Source: Hypericum androsaemum (Eukaryota; Streptophyta; Magnoliopsida; Malpighiales; Hypericaceae). From it: 64,000 bases of DNA. The notes under the pieces are model-generated. The model was given only the letters and a program-made list of their open reading frames with translations. It ran no database searches and had not been told where the DNA came from. The translations under genes and the position numbers were made by a program. The DNA lies in contig OZ023181.1 in the NCBI GenBank assembly GCA_963995505.1, positions 17,108,221-17,172,220 on the forward strand, given 5' to 3'. Below, in pieces: positions 52,076 through 64,000 of the stretch (positions are counted from its first letter, which is position 1; each line of letters starts with the position of its first letter).

Positions 52076-53469
52076 GATTCAAATTTTCAAATTCTAGTCT
52101 GAGTTAGGATATGATAGGATCGATATAGATCGAGACCCTTACCCTACCTAAAACTCATAAACTAGATCATATTTTGATAGACCCTACTCACATCCATCTA
52201 AACTACATATAAATATTAATTTTTCTGTAAATTCTAATTTTTTTTGTATTACTCGTAATAAAAAAATATTATTCACTTCTCAAATTAAAATTAACACAAT
52301 TTTTTAATAAATCGCGGAACCTTTATTAATAAAAGAAAAAAAGATTTTAACAACAGAAAAATTCAGATGAGACACAGGTACTCAAGTTAGCCTACAAGCG
52401 GGTAGTCAAAATTATTCTCTTCTCAATTTAAAATTATCATTAGTATCGGCTTAATATGAATTCACTCTTTCCTTTTAAGAGGATCATTCTTTCCTGTATT
52501 TTATTATTGGCTTGATATGAATTAAGTGATAATAATGATTTTGGTATAGTGTTTAATAAATCTCTAATAAAACAAGGTGGGATTTTGACTGACGACGACT
52601 TGGTTCCCGCAATCAAAGCACCCTGCTGCTTCCATACGGCATAAATGTGAAGAAGAGATGTAGTAGGCAATTAGTCAAAACTGACACGGTCTTCCCCCGC
52701 CCCGCGTAGTAAATTCTTGGTCCACGCCATCGGCTTACGGGTGGCAAGTTTCCTTCATTTCATCGCCTTCGTGTTCTTTAAGACATTGCATGCACTTAGT
52801 TGTTCGCATTCAGATCTTGTTAAATTTATACACTAATTACATATGTGAGAGATTATACTTTACATTTTCTTTTAAAAAAATTAAACATAATATTATTAGG
52901 TCAAATGTTCTTTGGCGTGTTAGTAACCGGGCGCTATTCATCTCCCGTGCGCCTAAAGCTAGAGTGCCACCAGTAATAGTTGCATGGTTCACGCGCCTGA
53001 CCTGAGACGCGGCCAATTTTGTAGCCAGGACAATTACTTCCCATTTGATAGTCATTATAGTGTTTGCCGAACGCAAATTTATAATGTTCAAAGAATGCAG
53101 GCCAGCTAACTACTACCCAAGTGAAATTAGCCAATAACCCTACAAATGCATATTGTACATTAGTATTGACGTCACTGATAATGATACCTGGTGCGCTAGT
53201 ATTTTTCATAATAGTGATATTCTGTTTGTATATTTGAACTCGTCACATTTTTATGAAAGTCTAAATTGTTTAATACTCTGATACAAACTCCACTCAATAA
53301 AAAACGAATCATTTTGAATGAATGAGTTTCATTAAATTAGCAAAGACCTGGGACAAATGAAATGCCAGATGCAAATGGAAGAGTACAAATCGCAACACCA
53401 CAAAACAGAGTCAAATCGATATCTTGAGGAAATTGTCAAACATGTGCCTCCGAATGAGTCAACCTGTAT

Positions 53470-53706
53470 CAGGGGCGGAGCCAAAAAATTTGGTGAGTGA
53501 GGACAATATAATTTTTTGGGCTCGACTAATATATGATAAGTCGGTAATAGATCATTCTAGTTTTAATTTTTAGGTTGATTAATTTTTTAGTAGGGTCAAT
53601 TTCTAATTTTAGTGGGGACATACATTAAAAAATATATCTAGTTATCAAACAAAAAAATGAAGCGGGAACAATTGCTCCCACAACAACCCACCTCCCTCCG
53701 CCCTTG
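53470..53706. mobile_element. Non-autonomous hAT element (MITE), 237 bp
   Basis: It begins CAGGGGCGGAG and ends CTCCGCCCTTG, inverted ends with one mismatch. It is flanked by the exact 8-bp duplication ACCTGTAT (53462-53469 and 53707-53714). An 8-bp duplication with CAGGGGCGGAG-type ends is characteristic of hAT-derived MITEs in plants. The interior is AT-rich and non-coding. Confidence 0.9.
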
Positions 53707-54449
53707 ACCTGTATGTCGTAGAGTTGTCGGGCTCTCCCCTGGTCTATATTGACCAGGGAATCCCGCCCCTTGGACTTCCCAGGATGTGGGGCCATTGAAG
53801 GCAGGCCATAAGAATTTATTGTATTTTTTTCTTTTATTTATGAAGTATTTTTTGCGGAAAAAAAAGTTTTGACAGAGTACACGAAATTGGGGCTCGCTTC
53901 AGAGAAAAATTTAACAAAACTTAGAGACAAAAAATATTTATACAAAATTATACCATATTTTATAAGGAAAGATCCAAATACTTGCTATTATATGGTAAGC
54001 ATGTACTTTTAGACCCTTGTTCTCATTCTCAGGAGCCGAACAAGATTAAGATACGAGTCTATATTGCTTAAAACGTGTTTAACTTTAATAAAATTCATGT
54101 TTTTGTTCTTTGCCCACAACAACAAGTACTGAATAAATACGTAAATATTTAATCTAACGTTTCAAAAATATCATCAATATATATTTGGCTAGCTATAATA
54201 GCTATCTATATATACGTATATACTTATATATATTAAATCTTATTTGAATCGGGTAAAAGATCCGACAAGAATTTACGAATCATCATTATCTTCTGAAAAA
54301 AATGAGAATTCGAACAAAATTATAATAAAAATCTGATCAAAATCAACAAAATCAATAAATCATGCATATAGAATCTAGATTTGGGGTAGACTTTTTTGAT
54401 ATAGGTAAACTTGTCATTCCTTAGGCCTTAGCACAACTAGCAATATTGA

Positions 54450-54458
54450 AAGAAAAAA
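54450..54458. repeat. Left 9-bp target duplication of MULE element 2
   Basis: AAGAAAAAA, repeated exactly at 55898-55906. It is low in complexity, but the G is in register. Confidence 0.75.
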
Positions 54459-55897
54459 GGGAAAAGTATATTTTTATACCTTGTAGTTTCGTAGTTTTTG
54501 AGATATGATCATGTAGTTTAAAAACGACCATTTGAATCCTGTGGTATGCATCCTCGTGTCATTTTTAGGCTTGGATGGCTCCTCGAGTCAAATTTGACTC
54601 CGAACTAAAAAATGGGGCCGTTTTGTTGCTGAGTTAGAAGACACGTCATAAATTTTTATCTCGTTTGGCAGTGTGAGTTGCCTAGAGTTAAAATATCTAT
54701 TTAATCCCCATTTTATTTATAGCTTTTCATAAAAGCTCTTTCCCTCTCCATCTTCCTCTCTCCTCTTTGGTTCGTCTTCTTCGTCCCATCCTCCCTCATT
54801 CAAGCAAGCAAATAACAACCCAAAAAAGAACATCACCCAGGAACCAAAATTCTCTTAAAATACATAAACCCATAAACACAAACACATAAATCCATAAACA
54901 TAAACACACAAACAACACATAAAACAGAACCCTTCTCTTAAATTCTTCTCTCCCCAATTTCTAAACAAAAATAAAACCCTAAAATTTTTTTAAAAACTCC
55001 TAGATGGAAACTGAGTAATCGATAAGTGAACAAGGGATCCAATATTTGGATGAGGTAAAATGCGTTGTGGGCCACCTCGAGCCCGTCGAGCTCCAGCGTG
55101 ACGTTGACGTAGGATGACCCACTAGCGTTGACCCGGCTACCACCTGACCAGACGACTCTGAGCTCCCTCCCCCTGTACCCACCGACACCGCTAGAGAGTC
55201 GTAATCGACCGAGAACAGGTCGGCGTTACAGAACCGGGCGGTGAGGTTGAAGGAGAGGTCTAGGGTCGAGGCATGAGGGGTTGAGATTGACCTGGTTGAG
55301 GTGGATCTGGGTCAGCTAAATGGTCGGGTCAGAGGGGAAGAGGAGGTAGACGGAGAGGCAGAGGAGGAGGAGGCCCGAGGAGCGGAGGAGGCGCGTGGTG
55401 GGTTGGGGTTTAGGTACTGGAGGACGTCGACGATATTTTGTTGGGGTTCTTGGTTGGTCGGGATCGGGGCGTAGGGGATGGAGGAGTTCTTGGGGTTCTT
55501 GATTGCTTGTGGGATTTTAGTTGTTAGGTATTGGTACCACATTAAAAAGGCAATTAATGTTGGTGCTTTAGGAGAGAGAGGAGGAGGAGGAAGAAGCGGG
55601 AGGGAGGGGAGAGAGCGGGGTTTGTTTTGAAAAATATAAACAAGTAGGGACTGAAATGTATATTTTAATTCTTGCCGACTCATACTGCCAAGCGGGTTAA
55701 AAAAATCTGAGGTGGCTGCCAACTCAGCTACCAAACGGTCCCATTTTTTGGTTCGGAGTTGAATTTGGCTCGGGGAGCTATCTAAGCCTAAAAGTGACAC
55801 GAGGGTGCATATCACATGATTCAAAACGTCGTTTTTAAACTACATGATCATATTTGTCAAAATGTAAAAATACAAGTACTAAAAGTGTACTTTTCCC
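54459..55897. mobile_element. Mutator-like element 2 (Pack-MULE), 1.44 kb
   Basis: Terminal inverted repeats of about 280 bp run from GGGAAAAGTATATTTTTATA on the left to its diverged inverse ending GTGTACTTTTCCC on the right. Long shared blocks include ATGATCATGTAGTTTAAAAA and an ACCAAAAAATGGGACCGTTT-type block. A 9-bp duplication flanks it, the Mutator superfamily hallmark. No transposase is present. The interior carries a GC-rich gene fragment on the minus strand, so it is a non-autonomous gene-carrying element. Its ends resemble those at 59610 and 62127. Confidence 0.9.
55040..55272 (-). pseudogene. Captured LEA2/NHL-type (NDR1/HIN1-like) gene fragment
   Basis: Read on the minus strand, one frame gives DLSFNLTARF...DLFSVDYDSLAVSVG. 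After a one-base slip near 55170 a second frame gives YRGRELRVVWSGGSRVNASG, then SSYVNVTLELDGLEVAHNAF. In combination this is the pattern of the LEA2/NHL beta-sandwich domain of plant NDR1/HIN1-like proteins. GC content is well above the flanks. The piece lacks a start, a membrane segment and an intact frame. It lies inside a Mutator-like element, consistent with transduplication. Confidence 0.65.
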
Positions 55898-55906
55898 AAG
55901 AAAAAA
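55898..55906. repeat. Right 9-bp target duplication of MULE element 2
   Basis: AAGAAAAAA, directly after the CCC terminus. Confidence 0.75.
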
Positions 55907-59044
<3,138 letters not shown>

Positions 59045-59609
59045 ACTCGGCCTCCTTTGTTCAAATGTGAAATTGTAAGAAGAAGAAGTTTTTTTATTAT
59101 TTTTCTTCAAATTGATGTTAGAAAATTAAATAGGTTTGGTATTAGTTAGTGGGTTCTTCTAGTTAGTGACGGTGGTATAGCCAGTTGAAATTGGCGTGAT
59201 TTAATTAGTAGCATCAATATATGCACCTACAATATCGGGAATTGATTAACTCGGCTTTTTATCTCGAAGGAGATTATGCTATCTCATTTCCCTGTAAAAT
59301 ATGGATTATTATTCTCGAGGTTCTTTTGTTAATTTACCTTTCTATTCAAAGTTTATTTCTCAAATTTCTGTTTTAGTTAAGAGTAAAAAATTATCGGATA
59401 TTGTTTAGGAAGAATTCAACTTTTTTACGATTTTGACTAGTTATTCTCTTTCTCCTCTTTTGCCGTTAATATTTTGTTGATGGGCTCCTCTCGTCAATTA
59501 TTGAACGGCTGTGGAGTAGCAACTTTGATGACATTTGGTGTTGGATTTAAAACACAAAAGGGGAGTTGGGTTGGGTGAAAGAGAAGGTGGATATCCAGGA
59601 GCTTTCCAA
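59045..59609. other. WRKY 3' region
   Basis: AT-rich stretch that should hold the WRKY 3' untranslated region. No further feature was recognised before the inverted-repeat element. Confidence 0.5.
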
Positions 59610-60276
59610 GGGAAAAGTCCATTTTAGTATCCTGTAGTATCGCCCAAAATCACTTTAGTACCCTGTAGTAAAAAATCGACCAATCGAGTCATACTTATTC
59701 TAATTAACATCAAAAAGGTCTTCGGGCAGCTGCCCGGACCCGCCCGAATGCTGCCCGGACTACGTGGCCAGCCACGTCACCAAAACTTGATGACGTGGCA
59801 CCACGTGGAGGAGGAGGAGGAGGAGGAGGAGAAGAGGAGGAGGAGGAGGAGGAGGAGGAGGACGAAGTGGAGGAGGAGGAGGAGGAGGAGGACGAAGTGG
59901 AGGAGGAGGAGGAGGAGAAGAGGAGGAGGAGGACGAAGTGGAGGAGGAGGCGGAGGAGGAGGACGAAGTGGAGGAGGAGGAGGAGGACGAGGAGGAGGAG
60001 GACGAGGAGGAGGAGGACGAAGTGGAGGAGGAGGCGGAGGAGGAGGAGGAGAGGAAGAGAGGGAAGAAGATGGTTGTCCACATGGCACCACGTCATCAAG
60101 TTTTGGTGACGTGGCTGGCCACGTAGTCCAGGCAGCGTTCGGGCGGGTCCGGGCAGCTGCCCGAGGACCTTTTTGATGTTAATTGGAATAAGTATGACTC
60201 GATTGATCAGTTTTTTACCACAGGGTACTAAAGTAATTTTGGGCGATACTACAGGGTGCTAAAGTGGACTTTTCCC
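59610..60276. mobile_element. Mutator-like element 1 (foldback type) with GAG-repeat core
   Basis: Inverted arms of about 197 bp (59610-59806 and 60079-60276) start GGGAAAAGTCCATTTTAGTA and end in the near-perfect inverse, TGGACTTTTCCC. The inner arms share ACTACGTGGCCAGCCACGTC and a CACCAAAACTTGATGACGTGG block. Between the arms lies a (GAG)n/(GAC) simple repeat of about 270 bp. Arm identity is high, indicating a young element or one kept by conversion. No target duplication is seen. Open frames across it are poly-Glu or poly-Ser artefacts. Confidence 0.85.
59807..60060. repeat. (GAG)n microsatellite with GAC interruptions
   Basis: GAGGAGGAGGAC- and GACGAAGTGGAG-type units repeated throughout the core of the foldback element. 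The plus strand is almost all purine. Confidence 0.9.
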
Positions 60277-60417
60277 TTTTTTCTTTTGGTTAAATTGCTC
60301 GCTTTATCTATGGATGCTTGTACATTAAAAGTAGTACTATGAACATTTTACATTTATTTCTTCAAAATAAGACTTATTACACCAATTATCATAATTTTAC
60401 CAAGTGATATTTTTATA

Positions 60418-61677
60418 TATATTTTTTTCTAAATTAGGAAATTTTATTACCAAAAAAAGAAAGGAAAATACAGAATGAGGTGAGAAAAGGAAAAAAAAAT
60501 CCAAAAAAACCAAGGCCTAAACAGGTACCTGAAAGTTAACCCGTTGTCATAACTCGTAACCAACTCAAGTTAACCCACAAACTTGGTAGTATAGAGTTGT
60601 ATAATACCATATCTAATGACTACCACCTCCTGGAAAAATGTCTCGCCGCATAGCACACAGGATAGTGGTCACCATTTACCTTGACAAGCAAAGGCTCATC
60701 ATCACCAACCATCTGACTTCAAAACTTGGAAGCGACCAAATTCGAATCCTTCGACTTTAAAGTTAATGGACCAAACCGATCAAGCGTGCTGCGTTGGGAT
60801 ATAAAGGAGGCCAACTGTTCGACGGAGCAGCCTCTAACGAAGCAAGATGCACATGTTGCTTGGATGCCAACGAAACGAAGACCGCTACCGTAATGAATGG
60901 GAGCGTGGAGAATATGACAGCCTTGTTCCCGACTCGTGCATCACCTGTCTCTGTCATCAAAGTCAAAAATTGGCCCACACCTCCCACGAACAAGACCACG
61001 CCCTCCATGTCTCCATGGATCGGCACCTGAAAAGGGTGACCGAGCCAGGAGGGTAGAGAACCGTAGACATGACCAGCGAGAAAAGATAGGCCAGCCTGAA
61101 GAACACTTTGATATGAGATATAAACAACCCTAGCCATGTGGCAAGGTTGAAGGCACATCAGATTCAGAAAATGGACTTACCCCAATCTGAAATCTGATTT
61201 GTACAACACCAGTCTTCATCATCAAAGCCAAGATACGACCAATACCTCCACTAGACGGAACAATACCCTCCATGACTCCAAGGAACAGCTCCTAAAAAGG
61301 GTGACCGAACCTGGAGAGAAAAAAATGTAGACGCGACCACAGAGGAGAAAGAGGTCAGCCTGAAAAGCACTTTGACCCAGACAAAATTCTCCATCGGATG
61401 GGAAGAAAAGAACGGCGTCGATGGCCTAAGAGCACCATCAAAACACCTTTCTGGAACCGCCTTTGGGATAGGCGCTTGACAAAATCCTAGCCGCGGGGCT
61501 AGGTTGAAGAAGAGACGAAATCATAATGCCCCCCCCCCCAGCCTGCAAGAGCCCGCCATGGTCACCGGCGGCCGCGCCGAAATGGGGTGGAGGACTCGGT
61601 CGCCTCAAAATCGCTTTTTTGGGAGAGTTTTTTTCGATTCTAATTTTGGATTACGTGCATAAATTAGTCATCAATGT
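60418..61677 (-). mobile_element. Non-LTR insertion, 1.26 kb, non-autonomous
   Basis: The exact 17-bp duplication CAAGTGATATTTTTATA lies at 60401-60417 and 61678-61694. A T-run near 60422 on the plus strand marks an A-tail on the minus strand. The 5' end on the minus strand is GC-rich with a C-run (61531-61539 as Cs on the plus strand). The interior holds a diverged duplication: GGGTGACCGAGCCAGGAGG near 61036 and GGGTGACCGAACCTGGAGAG near 61300, both followed by a GCCAGCCTGAA or GTCAGCCTGAA block. No reverse transcriptase motif is visible, so it is probably mobilised by a LINE. Confidence 0.8.
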
Positions 61678-62643
61678 CAAGTGATATTTTTATACTTTGC
61701 ATTACATGATTTACCTATACAATTATTTAACTGAGTTGGTCCAAATAATAATAGAATTAAAAATTTTAGATTTTCGGTTATGGACTATGAAGTATGAACA
61801 TTATAAATATAGTAAATTATCCTAGGAGATCTGTTTTAGTAATGTCCTGGAAAAAATCAAAAAAGGGGTAAAAGACGAACCAGTCAAACAAAACACAGGT
61901 AAGGTAAAGCAAGCGGACCAAATTTGTCATGTTTAGGAAGCTTGACTATAAGCAGAAGATGTTAGCAGTTGCCGTTAGGGCGCTATTAACAAGTAATCTG
62001 CAACTTAGACGAGGGCAACGGAAAAAGGCAAAGATATAAAGAGCGTGTTTCGATGTCTCAATTGCATTTCTTCTTTTTTCCACCAAAAAAAATTGCATTT
62101 CTTCTTTCCTATTTCTATTGTCTTTTGGGAAAACTTCATTTTTAGTATCTGTAGTTTTACAGATTTTGCGATATGATCCTGAGATGCAGAAATAATATTT
62201 TGGTACTTGTGGTTTCTCCTTTTTTTGCGCCAGAACATAGAAACAGCGTCGTTTCTAGGGTGAGTTTGCACGCCACGTCAGAAAATTTTATCCCGTTGGT
62301 ATGCTGAGTTAGCGCAAAATAAACTATCTGTTTCAATCACTTATTTTTATAATTTTTCAAAAACCCTCCTTCAAATAACAAAAAATACCTAATTCCTAAC
62401 CCTAACCTCACTTTCAACACTCTTTCTCTTCTTCTCCAATTTCAGATTAAAAGGGCGACCTCCACCCCTAATCCCTGAAGCTCCTCCCTTTGTCAACCTC
62501 TCACAAGCTCGATGATCCTCGTGCTTGCTCCTTCTCTCGTTGACCCTCATGTGTGCTCTTCCTCTCGCTGACCCTCGTGCGTGCTCCTCCTCCCAAGCTC
62601 GATGTGCCCCTCTCGTCCAAGCTCGATGTAGGCATGGATTCTA

Positions 62644-62800
62644 AACTGGACAACGAGAAACGTGGTAATACTAAGTTTTGTGCTTGTGGTGTTGAGTCGC
62701 CTTTACAAATGGCACGGACAACGAGAAATGTTGGATGCCATTTCTATGGTTGTGGTCGTTACGGTGAATGTGGTGAACATCATATGCAACACGATCTGCT
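62644..62800 (+). pseudogene. GRF-type zinc-finger-like fragment
   Basis: The plus strand reads KFCACGVESPLQMARTTRNV then GCHFYGCGRYGECG. The spacing C-x-C-G ... T-x-x-N-x-G-x-x-F-x-x-C follows the GRF zinc finger pattern found in plant proteins and transposon-derived fragments. No intact gene surrounds it. It runs opposite to the transposase-like fragment downstream, so the interior of the element is chimeric. Confidence 0.5.
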
Positions 62801-62998
62801 GCCTTCGAAACTTTTGCAACAGGTCTGGGTTCGTCTGCAACAGATTCTACAAGAGTAACGACTTTGTCTGGAATAGCTTATACAAGAGGAACGGCTTCGT
62901 CTGCAACACATCTGGGCTCGTCTGCAACAGCTTCCTCGCCAAAATCCTGTCATAATCCTCTCCATCATTCCATTTCTTCCAAATAATCACAATCGTCT

Positions 62999-63558
62999 TC
63001 ACTTTCTTCCAGAAGATTCTTCTAAAGACTCTTCACCTACAACAAAAACTTCAACTTCACTATTCTCACTCAAACTTTCTTCCAGTGTTCCATCAACATC
63101 ATGTGGCAATTCATTGTTTCCAACCATCTTAGCATCCAACCTCTTGCTCAACTCCTCAACATCTGCAATATTTTCTTTGACTTCAATCCCAAATACATAA
63201 GTAGTTGGATATCCTCTTGGCCACTCAATCATCTGCATAATCTGGTTGTCACCCAAAATCTCAACTATACCATCGTCACCTTCAACACCGCCCATCCTGA
63301 ACCAAAGACGAACTTCACTTATCCCTAACAGATTCTTATAAATTTGTAGATATTCCAATATCCCAGAAGATCAACATTGTACCTAATGTCCATCTCAAAT
63401 GTTCTTCCACCAACATATCTCCTTCCACCATCTTCTACCCACTTTCCACCATAGTGATAAACAACCCTCAGCTGCTCCTCATCCATGTTGTTAGCAGAAC
63501 AAGAAAGAAAGAAAATCTTGTTAAAACAGTTGGAAACCCTAAAATTAGGGACATGCAA
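62999..63558 (-). pseudogene. Mutator transposase N-terminal (PB1-like) fragment, frameshifted
   Basis: The upstream minus-strand frame (63325-63558) reads VVYHYGGKWVEDGGRRYVGG and then LLGYWNIYKF. The overlapping next frame (62999-63358) continues with ISEVRLWFRMGG and an acidic region. GGKWV-YVGG followed by LGY-LWYR is the pattern of the PB1-like domain that begins many plant MULE transposases. The change of frame near 63340 and the absence of the catalytic domain in this window suggest a remnant, or a start whose remainder was lost. Confidence 0.55.
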
Positions 63559-64000
63559 AATCGCAAGGAAACTCTAAACCAGAACAATAACAAAACCCTA
63601 AAAAAGTGCAAGCAATGAGTAAACAAAACCAAGGAGCAAACGAAACCATTGAATCAGAATAACAACGAAAGTAAACTAAAACCATAACTATATACTTGTG
63701 AGGTATGACCCGATGTTGCTGCTTCATGAGTGCTAGAAAAGAGAGGACGAGGAGCCAAGGAGTCGAGAGGAGAGGACGAACGCGACGACCACGGGGGGTG
63801 GGGGTGTTAGGTGGGGGAGAAAATGCGAGGACGAAAGGAGGAGGATGACGAGGAAGGAGGAAACGAGAGAGGGAGAAAGGGGTGGGTGAAGGGTTGGGTC
63901 GAGTGGGGAGAGAAGAGTTTGGAAATAGATATATTGGGTTATTTAAAAGGAGTTTATAGAAAAACTATATAAAAAAATAAGTAATTGAAATATATATATA

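Larger units (their letters stand above)
50223..54449. other. Intergenic region upstream of IRX14-type gene
   Basis: The first 150 bp upstream of 50222 are CT-rich on the coding strand and probably belong to the leader. No intact gene is seen further out. A minisatellite MITE lies at 51718-52075 and a hAT-like MITE at 53470-53706. Sequence around 53320-53830 may be an older retroelement into which the hAT element inserted. The rest is AT-rich and unassigned. Confidence 0.5.
62127..64000. mobile_element. Mutator-like element 3, cut by the window end
   Basis: It starts GGGAAAACTTCATTTTTAGT, like elements 1 and 2. The last 100 bp of the window are the inverse of 62320-62410: TTTCAATNACTTATTTTT, then an AACCCTCCTTCAAATAAC versus CTCCTTTTAAATAACC block. 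Position 64000 therefore pairs with about 62320, and the right end should lie roughly 190 bp beyond the window. The interior carries coding remnants on both strands, described separately. Confidence 0.8.

Noticed and set aside
59710..60176. Open frames with poly-Glu, poly-Arg, poly-Ser or poly-Pro on both strands
   Set aside because: All are readings of the GAG microsatellite inside the foldback element, and no frame is preferred.

Overview
This is nuclear DNA from a flowering plant, most likely a eudicot. The evidence is spliced genes with GT-AG introns, plant-only families (a GT43 xylan synthesis protein of the IRX14 type, a group IId WRKY factor, a DUF247 protein), AT-rich intergenic DNA and typical plant mobile elements. 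The species cannot be named from the sequence.

Seven protein-coding genes can be modelled with exon boundaries that keep frame throughout. In order they are: an SDN-type small-RNA-degrading nuclease (+, 16996-19962); a PTEN2-type phosphatase (-, 20431-29636); an RER1 Golgi-to-ER sorting receptor (+, 30265-31207); a single-exon DUF247 protein (-, 32074-33675); a papain-like vacuolar-type cysteine protease (-, 39463-41902); an IRX14-type GT43 protein (-, 46638-50222); and a WRKY transcription factor (+, 57730-59044). SDN and PTEN2 are tail to tail. PTEN2 and RER1 are head to head over 628 bp. RER1 and the DUF247 gene are tail to tail. No shared pathway links the neighbours, as is usual for a plant chromosome.

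The space between genes is mostly repeat-derived. A complete Ty1/copia retrotransposon (23533-28366, 5-bp target duplication) sits in PTEN2 intron 4, and a 358-bp TRIM element sits in intron 11. The last 10 kb hold three Mutator-like elements with long terminal inverted repeats and shared ends. One has a perfect 9-bp target duplication and carries a broken LEA2/NHL-type gene fragment. Another carries transposase-type and GRF-zinc-finger-like pieces and runs off the window. A fourth long-TIR element lies at 9.8-11.2 kb. Four non-LTR insertions are framed by 10-17 bp target duplications, and one hAT MITE by an 8-bp duplication. A 2-kb purine-rich array of a decamer repeat occupies 1661-3658. A 23-bp minisatellite family occurs at four loci in both orientations.

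There is no tRNA, rRNA, CRISPR array or operon. No wholly new system is evident. The most notable items are the gene-capturing MULE group, the decamer array with helically phased A-tracts, the dispersed 23-bp minisatellite, and a telomere-like hexamer run inside the IRX14-type coding sequence. All exon boundaries are inferred from splice signals, frame and family resemblance, without transcript data.
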